Assembly (NCBI GenBank): GCA_041740995.1
Contig: JBGSKY010000287.1
Span: 14,420 to 78,419, forward strand
DNA: 64,000 nt
Direction of reading: 5' to 3'
Source of the DNA: JBGSKY01 sp041740995
Lineage (GTDB): Bacteria > Planctomycetota > Planctomycetia > Pirellulales > Pirellulaceae
Numbering within the stretch: position 1 is the stretch's first letter; every line of letters begins with the position of its first letter. The notes under the pieces were generated by a model. The model made no database searches. It had not been told where the DNA came from and saw only the letters and a list, made by a program, of their open reading frames with translations. Below are positions 35,875 through 44,839 of this stretch, one piece after another. The position numbers were made by a program, and so were the translations under genes.

Positions 35875-36546
35875 CTAATCGGCCTCAACGCTCTGTTCAC
35901 CATCGTAATCATTTTCGTGATGCGGTGGTGTGCCTTCTTCCAAATACGGCTCCAACAGGACTTTGAGGTTCCCGCGCGCGCGGCTGAGCAACGATTTGAT
36001 CGCTTTGACGCTCAGGTCCATCGTGTCGGCAATTTCCTGATACGACATGTTTTCGAAACGGCTGAGCATCAAGGCGATGCGTTGGTTATCGCCCAACGCC
36101 ATGACCGCTTGCTGGACCATCTCAGCACGTTCAGATTTGTCCAGCGACCGAGTTGGCAGCGATTCACTAGCTGCCATGACCAATTGCTCCATACCAATGG
36201 CAGTCGACATATTTGTTGCGCGGCCGCCAAGATTGATTTCGCGGCGGCGTTTTTTGTCGCGGACGGCGTTGCTGGCGACGTTATTGGCGATTCGGTAGAG
36301 CCACGTCGTGAATTTTGCGGTCGGCTGGTAGCTTTTTCGTGCACGATAGACGCGGAGGAAGACTTCCTGTGCCAAATCCTCAGCGGCTTGTTGATTGGCG
36401 ACCCAGCCGATCATGAGCCGAGTAATCGACGCTTGGTGACGTTTTAGAAGCTTTTCGAATGCGCTGGCGTCGTCATCACGGACCTTGAGCATCAAAACGA
36501 CGTCTGGATCAGCCGCAAAATCCGAATTGTTCGTCCCCTCCGACAA
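35875..36546 (-). CDS. ECF-family RNA polymerase sigma factor
   Basis: A 223-residue sigma-70 family ECF factor. Region 2 is FEKLLKRHQASITRLMIGWVANQQAAEDLAQEVFLRVYRARKSY with FTTWLYRIANNVASNAVRDKKRRRE. Region 4 is LGDNQRIALMLSRFENMSYQEIADTMDLSVKAIKSLLSRARGNL. TTG 36546 has GGAAAG eight bases upstream; TTG 36567 and ATG 36492 are other choices. The anti-sigma-like gene follows after 79 bases on the same strand, so the two form a unit. An acidic tail (EGTPPHHENDYDGEQSVEAD) extends beyond region 4. Confidence 0.92.
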   Translation of the reverse strand: MSEGTNNSDFAADPDVVLMLKVRDDDASAFEKLLKRHQASITRLMIGWVANQQAAEDLAQEVFLRVYRARKSYQPTAKFTTWLYRIANNVASNAVRDKKRRREINLGGRATNMSTAIGMEQLVMAASESLPTRSLDKSERAEMVQQAVMALGDNQRIALMLSRFENMSYQEIADTMDLSVKAIKSLLSRARGNLKVLLEPYLEEGTPPHHENDYDGEQSVEAD

Positions 36547-36740
36547 AGCTAATACTTTCCAAAGCAAAAACTCGTTTCAGCGGCATATTCAGCGTCCAAA
36601 TGCCGTCAAATCTGCGAGCCGCGAGTCTCACAGCATCAGTATCGTGAATTATCGCCAATACGGTAGCCGCATTCATCCTTTGCCGAACGGCGATTGAGTT
36701 CAAACCCACCAAAGCAACCAAAGTTTCGCTGCTCGAAGGG

Positions 36741-37385
36741 TTACGATTTTTTCAATGGTTTTCGTTTCGGGTAAAGAGTCCGGCAAAGTTCACAAACCGT
36801 GCCGTCGCAGCCCCGTGCCGAACAAAACTCGCGACCGTAAAAAATGATCTGTAAATGCAGCTTCTGCCAGGACGACTCCGGAAAAATCCGCTTCAAGTCA
36901 CGTTCGGTTTGGACCACATTCTTACCGCTGGAAAGTCCCCAACGCTTTGCAAGACGATGAATGTGCGTGTCAACCGGAAACGCGGGCTGGCCAAACGCCT
37001 GGGCAACGACCACGCTTGCCGTTTTGTGTCCCACGCCGGGCAAACTTTCAAGCTCCTCAAGCGTTCTAGGTATTTGGCCGCCAAATCGATCGATCAGAAT
37101 CTGCGACAATGCCGCGATCGCTTTGGCCTTCTGAGGACTCAGACCACACGGTCGAATGATTTCGCGAATCCGCGATTCGCCCAACGCGACAAGCTCGGCC
37201 GGCGTTCGTGCCACAGCCCAAAGACCCGGCGTCACGCGGTTTACCATCTTATCGGTACACTGGGCGCTGAGCAAAACGGCGATCAGCAGTGAAAAATCGT
37301 CATGATGATCAAGTGGAATTGGTGTCTCTGGGTAAAGCGACTCCAGCCGCCTGGCAATCAATTCCGCTCGTTCCGATTTTTTCAT
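36741..37385 (-). CDS. nth: Endonuclease III (DNA glycosylase/AP lyase)
   Basis: A 214-residue Nth. The helix-hairpin-helix LPGVGHKTASVV holds the catalytic Lys (K121), and PVDTHIHRLAKRWGL holds the catalytic Asp (D139). It removes oxidised pyrimidines and nicks the abasic site in base-excision repair. The Fe-S cluster region has four cysteines (C188, C193, C198, C201) but spaced C-x4-C-x4-C-x2-C rather than the E. coli C-x6-C-x2-C-x5-C. The cluster may still form with altered loop geometry. Stands alone on the minus strand. Confidence 0.93.
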   Translation of the reverse strand: MKKSERAELIARRLESLYPETPIPLDHHDDFSLLIAVLLSAQCTDKMVNRVTPGLWAVARTPAELVALGESRIREIIRPCGLSPQKAKAIAALSQILIDRFGGQIPRTLEELESLPGVGHKTASVVVAQAFGQPAFPVDTHIHRLAKRWGLSSGKNVVQTERDLKRIFPESSWQKLHLQIIFYGREFCSARGCDGTVCELCRTLYPKRKPLKKS

Positions 37386-37619
37386 CGTCGCTTTGCCGCC
37401 CGCAACCCTTCACCGGTTCAAAAAAACACTATCGATCCATGGCAAGCCAATCGTTACGATAAACGTAGGATAAGCTTCCAGCCTGTTATTCGCTCAGCAT
37501 ATCATTCGCAGTTTTGCTAGCTGCAGTTTTGCTATTAGGCCTGAGAGACAGTCAGGAAGCCTATCCAATATTTTAGAAGCCTACTTTAAGCGGGTTTCCT
37601 TACTCAAGCGATCTGGCAC

Positions 37620-39320
37620 ATGCTAACACGAGCCGCAGTTTTTGTCTTAACGCTGATCGCATCAATCGCTATCGCGGAACTTGGTTTCGCCGCTGACGAA
37701 TTGAGCCAATCGCTGAGCGTAGATAAGCTTGTTGTCGTCGTCGTTCCGCCCGCTTGGCAAGACGCCTGCGTCAATTGGAGCGAACATCGAAATTCGCAAG
37801 GCTACGCTGTCAGGCTGGTCTCGCCGGCAGCCACGGCGGTTGCAACACGTCAACGGATCGCTGACATTGCGGCTCGCGCTGGCGCGGCTCGGACTTGGAT
37901 TATGCTGGCTGGCGATATGCCGCCGATCGACGTGCCAAGCGATTCGATCAGCAATGACGTTTATGTTCCAACCTTTTATGAACCTTCGCGAGTCGTGATC
38001 AATTTCGGTGGCGACGAATACATTGCGACAGATTACTTTTACGGCGACTTGAATAACGATTCGATCTCGGAATGCCCTGTCGGCCGTGTTCCCGCCAATA
38101 GCTCGCAACAATTGCAAGCGATGCTCGATCGCAGTATCGCATACGAAACCAAATCGATCCCTGCCGACTGGACGCACCAGATGGATTTGACCGCTGGGAT
38201 CGGCGGATTTTCGATGCTTGCCGACATGGCGATCGCTGGGTTTACGCGCGCTTTGCTGACCGAAGCCTTGCCGCCACAATTTCATTTACAGATGACACAC
38301 GCCAGTCAAACGAGTCCCTACTTTCCGCCGCCAGCCGCCTTTCGTCAAACGGTCATCGATCGCATAAATCGCGGCAGCTTGCTTTGGGTTTACGTTGGAC
38401 ACGGTCATATCCAGCAGCTCGATACGATTCTTACTGCCGATGGCAACTATCCAATATTGACCAACCAGGATGTCACGGCATTGCAGACCAGTCAGCCGGG
38501 CAGCATCGCGGTGATGCTTTCATGTTACGCCGGCGCCGCGGATGTGTCGCGAGATTGTTTAGCCGAACAGATGATTCGCCAGCCCAAGGGACCAATCGCC
38601 GCCATCGCTGCCTCGCGTGTTTCGATGCCTTATGGAATGAGCGTGCTGGCCCAGCAAATGATGCACGAAACCTTTACACTGCATACCGCGACGCTCGGTG
38701 AGATACTTTGCAATGCAAAATCGACAATCGAACATCCAGACTTGATCAACGCATCCGAAACGGACGCGATGAAGGCGCCGGGCAGTTCGCTGAGCGGTTT
38801 GATCGACACGTTGGCGACGGTGCTCAGCCCTGCCGGTCACGATCTGCTGCAAGAAAGACGCGAGCATCTTTGGCTGCTCAATCTGCTCGGTGACCCCACC
38901 TTGCGAATGCCGCAAAGCGAGTCGGTCGAGTTGCAATGCACAACATCGCGCGACGAAGAAGGGCAGCAAGTAATCGTCCACGGCCAGTTACCAATCGCTG
39001 GCGAATTGGTGGTTCGATGTGAATATAAACGAGGTCGCTTGCCAAATGTTGCCAGTGAGCTGATTAAGGCGTCAGCCAAACGCAAACGTGATGAAAAAGA
39101 ACTTTCAACATCATTGAGCCAAGACGAGGCGATGCACATCTACCACGCAGCGAATGACACGTTGGTAAGCGAAGTCGTTAAAGCAACTTCGGCGGGCGAT
39201 TTTCAAGTCCGACTGACGTTGCCCGAAAACGCGATCGGCAGCTTCGAAGTTCGAGCGTTTGTTTACAATCGCAATCAATCGGCAGTCGGTGTGCAAACGA
39301 TTGCTGTCGCGAAGCGGTAA
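37620..39320 (+). CDS. Exported C25 (gingipain-like) cysteine peptidase
   Basis: A 566-residue secreted protein with signal peptide (VFVLTLIASIAIAELGFA). The peptidase C25 domain runs from about residue 36: LVVVVVPPAWQ, then DYFYGDLNNDSISECPVGRVPA, a typical Ca-site/active-site lead-in. Catalytic His is H261 in VYVGHGH, and Cys is C302 in AVMLSCYAGAAD. The C-terminal ~120 residues form an Ig-like beta domain as in gingipains. No Por-type sorting domain was seen. Probably acts in the periplasm or outside the cell on proteins. Stands alone. Confidence 0.85.
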   Translation: MLTRAAVFVLTLIASIAIAELGFAADELSQSLSVDKLVVVVVPPAWQDACVNWSEHRNSQGYAVRLVSPAATAVATRQRIADIAARAGAARTWIMLAGDMPPIDVPSDSISNDVYVPTFYEPSRVVINFGGDEYIATDYFYGDLNNDSISECPVGRVPANSSQQLQAMLDRSIAYETKSIPADWTHQMDLTAGIGGFSMLADMAIAGFTRALLTEALPPQFHLQMTHASQTSPYFPPPAAFRQTVIDRINRGSLLWVYVGHGHIQQLDTILTADGNYPILTNQDVTALQTSQPGSIAVMLSCYAGAADVSRDCLAEQMIRQPKGPIAAIAASRVSMPYGMSVLAQQMMHETFTLHTATLGEILCNAKSTIEHPDLINASETDAMKAPGSSLSGLIDTLATVLSPAGHDLLQERREHLWLLNLLGDPTLRMPQSESVELQCTTSRDEEGQQVIVHGQLPIAGELVVRCEYKRGRLPNVASELIKASAKRKRDEKELSTSLSQDEAMHIYHAANDTLVSEVVKATSAGDFQVRLTLPENAIGSFEVRAFVYNRNQSAVGVQTIAVAKR

Positions 39321-39386
39321 TCGGCGAAGCGTTTGAAAAGTGCTTGAGCAAACTCATGCACATCGCCAACGCTAAATCGACCGCGA

Positions 39387-40157
39387 TTACTCAGCGACTG
39401 GTTCGACCGGGTTGATTGGTGCGACCGGTTCACTTGGTCGCAATTGCAAGATCACACTGCTCGAATCACGGTCGGGCATCGAATATTCGACTAACTTGCG
39501 AAGCTCGAAGTTTTTCAAATGGCCCAAATGCCTCGCTTCGCCGCGCTCTTCAACCCAGCTTGGACCTTTGATCGTTAGCAACCGACCGACGTGCGGCCAA
39601 TGCGGCTGAAGCCAAGTACACATTTTCGAAAGCGAGCCGACAGCGCGCGAGGTTAAGCTTGTGAACTGCCGGTCGATCAAAACTTGTTTGACGTTCACCC
39701 CCAAAACTTCAACCGGCAATTTCAGTTTGTCGACAATCGCTTGCAGTACGCGAGCTTTTTTCTGTACCGAATCGCACAACGTCAGCTTTAAATCCGGTCG
39801 CAAAATCGCCGCTGTCAGCCCAGGTACGCCCGAACCGCTGCCAAAATCGAGAACTTGTTCGCCCGCCGCGAGATGTTTCACCAGATGCCAGGTATCGAGC
39901 AAATCACGTTTGACGAACGTTTCCGCGTCGGTGTGTCGGGTCAAATTGATCTGCGTATTCCACTGCCAAACCAGCTCACAATACCGCCGCAACAACTCAA
40001 ATTGCGAAGGTTCGATATCGTCAAGCTGGAGTGCTGCCGCGTACGCTCGCAGGCCTTCGCCCAGCGATTGAGTCGGAGGCACAATCGTCAACTCGTTCGC
40101 AACGTCGGTTTCAGGGCTAGCCGTTTTCGCCGCGAACTTCTTTACCACTTCGTCCAA
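39387..40157 (-). CDS. rsmG: 16S rRNA (guanine527-N7)-methyltransferase
   Basis: A 256-residue RsmG with an N-terminal extension of about 35 residues. QWNTQINLTRHTDAETFVKRDLLDTW is the family N-domain and VLDFGSGSGVPGLTAAILRPDLKLTLCDS the SAM-binding loop. KKARVLQAIVDKLKL and VTSRAVG-like TSRAVGSL follow. It methylates G527 of 16S rRNA. The TTG start follows the stop of the upstream methyltransferase gene directly. The last gene of an rlmN - exported MTase - rsmG operon, so two rRNA-modifying enzymes are co-transcribed. Confidence 0.93.
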   Translation of the reverse strand: MDEVVKKFAAKTASPETDVANELTIVPPTQSLGEGLRAYAAALQLDDIEPSQFELLRRYCELVWQWNTQINLTRHTDAETFVKRDLLDTWHLVKHLAAGEQVLDFGSGSGVPGLTAAILRPDLKLTLCDSVQKKARVLQAIVDKLKLPVEVLGVNVKQVLIDRQFTSLTSRAVGSLSKMCTWLQPHWPHVGRLLTIKGPSWVEERGEARHLGHLKNFELRKLVEYSMPDRDSSSVILQLRPSEPVAPINPVEPVAE

Positions 40158-40931
40158 TTAATTTTCCTTCACACCAAAGAACATCAAATGTTGCCATGGT
40201 AAGCCATCATACTCAGAACGCAATTCAAAACCGTTGGCTTGGTACTCTTTCAAAATTTGTTGCTTAGTCATCTTATGTTCAGGCAAAATAGGCACGTCTG
40301 GATCTTCGCCGCGGTACTCCACCAATGCGATTCGACCGCCCGGTCGCAGAGATTTCCGGATTTGCTGGAGCGTTTCTGCCGGCCGATTCAACTCGTGGTA
40401 GACATCGACCATCAGCACCATATCAAACAATTCAGTCGGCAATTGCGGCACATTAGCCCGGCTGAGCACGGGGACGATGTTCAGCGTTTGGGCCTCCAAG
40501 GCGCGGGCAACTAAAGAACGCAACATTGGCGCTTGAATATCGATTGCATAAACCTTGCCGTCTGGGGCAACTTGCTGTGCCAACGGCAAGCTGTGGAAGC
40601 CGACACCGCAACCGAAGTCGGCGACAATCATGCCGCTTTTGACCTGAAGATTGTCCAGCATTTCAGCGACGCTTTCCTCCGATTCGCGTTCGGATCGGAC
40701 CAGCCAACTTGCACCGCCGAAACCCATTGTCGGTGCAATTCGACGCTCTAAATAATACGTCCGCTGCATACTCGCCGGCTCATTGTCAACCGGCTCGCCC
40801 CAAACAATCATCTGTAAGGGCTGAGTCGAATTGTTGCCAGCTTCCCGCTCCTGTGCATCGGCTGGTTCTTGAACAGCCCCGCACGCGACGAGCCAAGCGA
40901 TCATCAGAATTATATGCCGATTTATCATCAC
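40158..40931 (-). CDS. Exported class I SAM methyltransferase
   Basis: A 257-residue methyltransferase with a signal-like N-terminus (HIILMIAWLVACGAVQEPADAQ), then a Methyltransf_11/31-type domain: VADFGCGVGFHSLPLAQQVAPDGKVYAIDIQ (motif I and II), FDMVLMVDVYHEL (motif IV), LRPGGRIALVEYRG (motif VI). The signal includes a Cys (WLVACG) that could form a lipobox. A SAM enzyme outside the cytoplasm would have no SAM supply, which is a puzzle; the leader may instead anchor it. It starts GTG 40931 or ATG 40928 and lies between rlmN and rsmG with nearly no gaps. Substrate unknown. Confidence 0.83.
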   Translation of the reverse strand: MMINRHIILMIAWLVACGAVQEPADAQEREAGNNSTQPLQMIVWGEPVDNEPASMQRTYYLERRIAPTMGFGGASWLVRSERESEESVAEMLDNLQVKSGMIVADFGCGVGFHSLPLAQQVAPDGKVYAIDIQAPMLRSLVARALEAQTLNIVPVLSRANVPQLPTELFDMVLMVDVYHELNRPAETLQQIRKSLRPGGRIALVEYRGEDPDVPILPEHKMTKQQILKEYQANGFELRSEYDGLPWQHLMFFGVKEN

Positions 40932-40935
40932 AAAT

Positions 40936-42006
40936 TCAAGTTGGGATTTGCAACGTGACCAAGTTCTCAGGCTTGCGCCGCAATTGTCCGCACGCCGCTT
41001 GGATAGCGTCCCCCTTTTTCTGGCGGAACATCACATTAATGCCGCCATCAAGCAAGATCTCACGAAATCGGTGGATCGTCTTGGCTGCTGGAGTCTGATA
41101 CGGGAGTCCGGGGACTGGGTTATACGGTATGACGTTCAGCATTGCGACTTTGCCTCGCAGTAAGCGAACCAATTCGTCAGCGCACTCTTCGGAGTCATTC
41201 ATTCCACCGAGCAAGACATATTCGAAGGTGAGCCGACGACGGGTGCTTTCAAAGTAACGTTCAGCCGAAGCTAGAATCGCGTCGATGCCCGTCCGAAGAT
41301 TGACCGGCACGATTTTCGAACGCAGCTCGTCGTTGGGCGCATGCAGGCTGACAGCTAATTGGAACGGCGAGTTCTCATCGGCCAGTCGATCGATGGCTCG
41401 CGGAATGCCAACGGTGCTGATCGTGATCCGTCGTGGGCTGATACCAAAGCCGATCTTACTGTCCTTGGCAATATTTAATGCTGGCAGGACGCGATCGAGA
41501 TTGGCCAGCGGCTCGCCCATCCCCATCATGACGATGTGACTAATTCGCTCATCTGGATGAAGCAGGTTTTGCAGCCGAACAATTTGCTCGACAATTTCGC
41601 CAGTCGTAAGATTTCGTTCGACGCCATCAAGTCCGCTAGCGCAAAAGACGCAACCCATTGCGCAGCCGACTTGTGAGCTGATACAGATCGATCGCCGCTC
41701 ACCATCGCGCAACATCACACACTCAATTCGATTCCCGTCCGCCAATTCGATCAGCAGTTTTTCGGTCCCATCGTCGGCGGTTTGTTTGGTTGCGATGGTC
41801 GATCTGAAGATTTGAAAGTGCTCTGCTAGCAGCGTACGCAAAGCTTTCGGCAAATCAGTCATCGCATCGAAGTCTGCAGCGCGGCGTTGTAGTACACCGG
41901 CTAGAATCTGCTGGGCTCGATAGCTTGGCTGACCATGCTCGGACAACCAGGCCTTGAGCCCGTCGAGCGTAAAGTTGAGCAGATGCAGCGGCTGCGTTTC
42001 GGACAT
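40936..42006 (-). CDS. rlmN: 23S rRNA/tRNA adenine-C2 methyltransferase (radical SAM)
   Basis: A 356-residue RlmN. The radical-SAM motif CxxxCxxC is in SSQVGCAMGCVFCASG (C115, C119, C122). The second catalytic Cys is near C339 in IQAACGQLR. MGMGEPLANLDRVLPAL and PRRITISTVGIPRAI are typical. It methylates A2503 of 23S rRNA and A37 of some tRNAs. First gene of the rlmN - SAM MTase - rsmG run. The start ATG is unambiguous (MSETQPLHLLNFTLDGLKAWL). Confidence 0.95.
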   Translation of the reverse strand: MSETQPLHLLNFTLDGLKAWLSEHGQPSYRAQQILAGVLQRRAADFDAMTDLPKALRTLLAEHFQIFRSTIATKQTADDGTEKLLIELADGNRIECVMLRDGERRSICISSQVGCAMGCVFCASGLDGVERNLTTGEIVEQIVRLQNLLHPDERISHIVMMGMGEPLANLDRVLPALNIAKDSKIGFGISPRRITISTVGIPRAIDRLADENSPFQLAVSLHAPNDELRSKIVPVNLRTGIDAILASAERYFESTRRRLTFEYVLLGGMNDSEECADELVRLLRGKVAMLNVIPYNPVPGLPYQTPAAKTIHRFREILLDGGINVMFRQKKGDAIQAACGQLRRKPENLVTLQIPT

Positions 42007-42122
42007 ATCGTGCAGTGGTGAGTTTTGAGCGGTTCGGGTTGTGGTCTCGAACCCATTAGCCTAAATCAAAGTCGCGGCTACGGATAGAGTCAGCAACAGT
42101 TTTAGCGGAATGGCGCGAGCAA

Positions 42123-42207
42123 TAGCGGAACGGCGCGAGCCGTCCGGTTCTTCGGCACGTAAACTCGCCAGTCGTAAAAGAACCGGAGGGCTTGCGCCCT
42201 ACCGCTA
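42123..42207. repeat. Palindromic intergenic repeat, copy A
   Basis: About 85 bp: left arm TAGCGGAACGGCGCGAGCCG then TCCGGTTCTT, centre, and right arm AAGAACCGGAGGGCTTGCGC then CCTACCGCTA. The arms are imperfect inverted repeats and each has an inner small stem. A further partial left arm (TAGCGGAATGGCGCGAGC) sits just before it, near 42103. Lies between rlmN and the SDR gene. The closest copies are at 44.7 kb; reversed copies are at 50.7 kb. Confidence 0.85.
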
Positions 42208-42242
42208 GGAATCAATTCGGCAAATCTATTACGTGACGTTCA

Positions 42243-43034
42243 CTAACGCGCAGTCCAACCGCCGTCGACCGTCAGTAGGCTACCGGTCGTATAGCTGCTA
42301 GCGCGGCTGCTCAGGTAAATCGCGGCGCCTTGGATTTCTTCCAATTGCCCCCAACGATCCAGCGCGACTGCGCCGAGAATAAATCGGTTTGCTTCTTCGG
42401 TTCCTACGATACTGCGATTGATCTCAGTCAAAAATGGGCCCGGGCAAATTGCATTGCAAGTGATGCCATGCGAAGCGACTTCCAACGCCAAGGCGCGAGT
42501 CATCTGGACCACTGCCCCTTTGCTGGACGCGTAAGCTGTTCGGTTGGCTAAACCAACTGTGCCAAGCGTGCTGGCCATGTTGACGATCCGGCCGTAACGA
42601 GCTCGTTTCATACTTGGTAAAACCGCTCGACAGGCGTTCCATGTACCCGAAACGTTGGTCCGCATGACTTGCTCAAAATCATCTGGAGCCATCATGTCGA
42701 TGGAGCCACGGATGTTAATTCCGGCGCTGTTGATTAAGATACTGATCTTGCCCCACCGCTCAATCGCAGCAGCGGCCACCGCTTGCATGGCGTTCAGACT
42801 GACAACATCGCCTTCGACTGCGATCGCATCAACACCAAATTTTTTGATCAGCTCCTCAGCCCGCAACTGTGCGATTTCGATATCGCGACCGACCAGCAAA
42901 ATATTCGCACCCGCCGAGGCCAAACCAGCCGCCATCGCTAGTCCCAAACCTTTGCCGCCGCCAGTTACAATAGCGACTTGAGAGTCCATTCGGAATTGTG
43001 AAATTCCCGGCAAGTCAACTGTCGCTTCTTCCAT
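42243..43034 (-). CDS. Short-chain dehydrogenase/reductase
   Basis: A 263-residue classical SDR. It has cofactor motif TGGGKGLGLAMA near 24-35, NSAGINIRGS, catalytic Ser in NMASTLGTVGL and Tyr/Lys in TAYASSKGAVVQM. It ends TGSLLTVDGGWTAR. The sequence resembles gluconate 5-dehydrogenase/2-deoxygluconate 3-dehydrogenase types, which act on sugar acids with NAD(P). It is divergent from the sulfatase gene (73 bases apart), so the two may share a control region. They could both serve sulfated glycan breakdown; that is inference. Confidence 0.88.
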   Translation of the reverse strand: MEEATVDLPGISQFRMDSQVAIVTGGGKGLGLAMAAGLASAGANILLVGRDIEIAQLRAEELIKKFGVDAIAVEGDVVSLNAMQAVAAAAIERWGKISILINSAGINIRGSIDMMAPDDFEQVMRTNVSGTWNACRAVLPSMKRARYGRIVNMASTLGTVGLANRTAYASSKGAVVQMTRALALEVASHGITCNAICPGPFLTEINRSIVGTEEANRFILGAVALDRWGQLEEIQGAAIYLSSRASSYTTGSLLTVDGGWTAR

Positions 43035-43107
43035 TTTTTATTCCTTACAAAACTTCATTAAGGCAACCAAACTTTTTTGCCGATCCTCGAACGCGAAAAA
43101 TCATAGC

Positions 43108-44655
43108 ATGTCACTTAAACCGCTTAAGCTTCAATCGTATTTCATCGCACGGTTGATTTGTTGTCTGACCATTTTTTGTTTGTCAGGGCGTCTGCAAGCC
43201 GCTGAACGCAACATAATCTTTATCATCGCCGACGACGAGGGCCCAACGTTGGGGTGCTATGGTGATAAGTCTGCGCGGACGCCAGCCATCGATGCGCTGG
43301 CTGCTGATGGAGTCATCTTTCAAAACGCTTATGCCACAACGGCTTCTTGCAGCGCTAGTCGCTCGGTCATTTTATCGGGGCTGCATAATCACAAAAACGG
43401 GCAATTCGGTCACGCGCACGACTTCCACAAGTTTGCTTCGTTTGACGACGTTGCCAGCCTTGCCTTACCCCGCGTCCTTGCCAATGAAGGTTATCGAACG
43501 GCGCAGGTCGGCAAGTACCATGTCGCTCCCGAGGAAGTCTATCACTTCGAAAGCTATCTGCCGGGCAGCTCTCGAAACGCGGTGCAGATGGCCGAAAACT
43601 GTCAAGATTTTATCACTCGTGTTGACGACCGACCATTTTTCTTATACTTCGCCACCGATGATCCACATCGCAGCAACACTGTAGACAAGAATTCGAAGCT
43701 GAAGCTTCCTCCCAACATGTTCGGCAATCTTCAAGACCAGAAGATGCACCCAAGCGTGAATGAGGAATTCTTTTCGCCGGATGAAGTTGAAGTGCCTTAC
43801 TTTTTGACCGACGACGCAGAGACACGAGAAGAGCTGGCGCAGTACTACCAGTCGTGTGCTCGAATCGACCAAGGCGTCGCAAAACTGGTTCAAATGCTCA
43901 AGGACCACGATCTCTACGACAAGACGCTGATTGTCTTTACGTCCGACCATGGCATGGCCTTTCCAGGTGCCAAAACAACGGCCTACGAAGCTGGCTTGCG
44001 CGTCCCGTTTGTCGTCCGCGATCCTTACATCGCCGAACGCGGTGTAAAGTCAAAAGCGTTGATCAGTCATATCGACATCACGCCGACGTTACTCGATTTC
44101 GCTGGTGGACTCGATCGGCAAACCAATGCGCCCAAGAAATGGGTTGCGACGAAACATCCTGCTGAAGTCTCCGAGGCGCAGCCCAAGGACAATCATAAAG
44201 GACCGTTTAAATTCGATCGCTATCATGGCAAGTCCTGGCTACACGTGCTGGCCAAACCGAGCGAACGGCATTGGGACACGATTTTCGCTTCGCATACGTT
44301 TCATGAAATTCAGATGTACTATCCAATGCGAGTCATTCGCGACGACGAATTCAAGCTGATTTGGAACATCGCAAGCCCGCTGCCGTTTCCGTTCGCCTCG
44401 GATCTTTGGATCGCTTCAAGCTGGCAAGCGCAATTTCAAAAGGGCCCGGATGCGTTGTACGGTCAGAAGACGGTTGAACAGTACATTCATCGTCCCGCTT
44501 TCGAGCTGTTTGATATTCGCAGCGATCCCCATGAAACAAAGAACTTGGCAAGCGACCCTGCGTTTGCAGAAATATTGAAACGCTATCAAGACAAATTGCG
44601 TCAATTCCAGATTGAGATGGAAGACCCATGGGTTTCGAAGTGGGACTACGAATGA
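43108..44655 (+). CDS. Secreted sulfatase, SGSH (heparan N-sulfatase)-like
   Basis: A 515-residue arylsulfatase-family enzyme with signal peptide (LICCLTIFCLSGRLQA). Formylglycine site is C81 in CSASR; metal site is IIADDEGP (D42, D43); DDRPFFLYFATDDPHRS and the later TSDHGMAFPGAK region supply further ligands. Similarity is strongest to human N-sulfoglucosamine sulfohydrolase: NHKNGQFGHAHDFHKFASFDDVASL and VGKYHVAPEEVYHFESY match its sequence closely (S1_8-type). Probably removes sulfate from glycosaminoglycan- or algal-type sugars in the periplasm. No sulfatase-maturing enzyme is in the window. Confidence 0.9.
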   Translation: MSLKPLKLQSYFIARLICCLTIFCLSGRLQAAERNIIFIIADDEGPTLGCYGDKSARTPAIDALAADGVIFQNAYATTASCSASRSVILSGLHNHKNGQFGHAHDFHKFASFDDVASLALPRVLANEGYRTAQVGKYHVAPEEVYHFESYLPGSSRNAVQMAENCQDFITRVDDRPFFLYFATDDPHRSNTVDKNSKLKLPPNMFGNLQDQKMHPSVNEEFFSPDEVEVPYFLTDDAETREELAQYYQSCARIDQGVAKLVQMLKDHDLYDKTLIVFTSDHGMAFPGAKTTAYEAGLRVPFVVRDPYIAERGVKSKALISHIDITPTLLDFAGGLDRQTNAPKKWVATKHPAEVSEAQPKDNHKGPFKFDRYHGKSWLHVLAKPSERHWDTIFASHTFHEIQMYYPMRVIRDDEFKLIWNIASPLPFPFASDLWIASSWQAQFQKGPDALYGQKTVEQYIHRPAFELFDIRSDPHETKNLASDPAFAEILKRYQDKLRQFQIEMEDPWVSKWDYE

Positions 44656-44667
44656 TTTTTGCTCGTC

Positions 44668-44693
44668 ACCGGAGGTCTTGCGCCCAACCGCTA
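44668..44693. repeat. Palindromic repeat, partial right arm
   Basis: ACCGGAGGTCTTGCGCCCAA then CCGCTA is a right arm only, with one base different from the consensus GGAGGGCTTG. It lies directly after the sulfatase stop and precedes copies B and C, suggesting a longer array that lost its left half. Confidence 0.6.
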
Positions 44694-44724
44694 CTGTTGG
44701 GCATTGGCGAAGCAGCGTAACCAA

Positions 44725-44809
44725 TAGCGGAACGGCGCGAGCCGTCCGGTTCTTCGGCAGGTAATCTTGCCAGTCGTAAAAGAACCGGAGGGCTTGCGCC
44801 CAACCGCTA
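44725..44809. repeat. Palindromic intergenic repeat, copy B
   Basis: An 85-bp copy, nearly identical to copy A. It is flanked on both sides by the same ~30-base spacer (CTGTTGG-CATTGGCGAAG then CAGCGTAACC), so B plus spacer forms a tandem unit of about 115 bases with copy C. Confidence 0.85.
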
Positions 44810-44839
44810 CTGTTGGACATTGGCGAAGCAGCGTAACCA

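Noticed and set aside
37662..38285. 207-codon minus-strand frame inside the C25 peptidase gene
   Set aside because: Antisense to an evident peptidase with signal peptide and catalytic residues.
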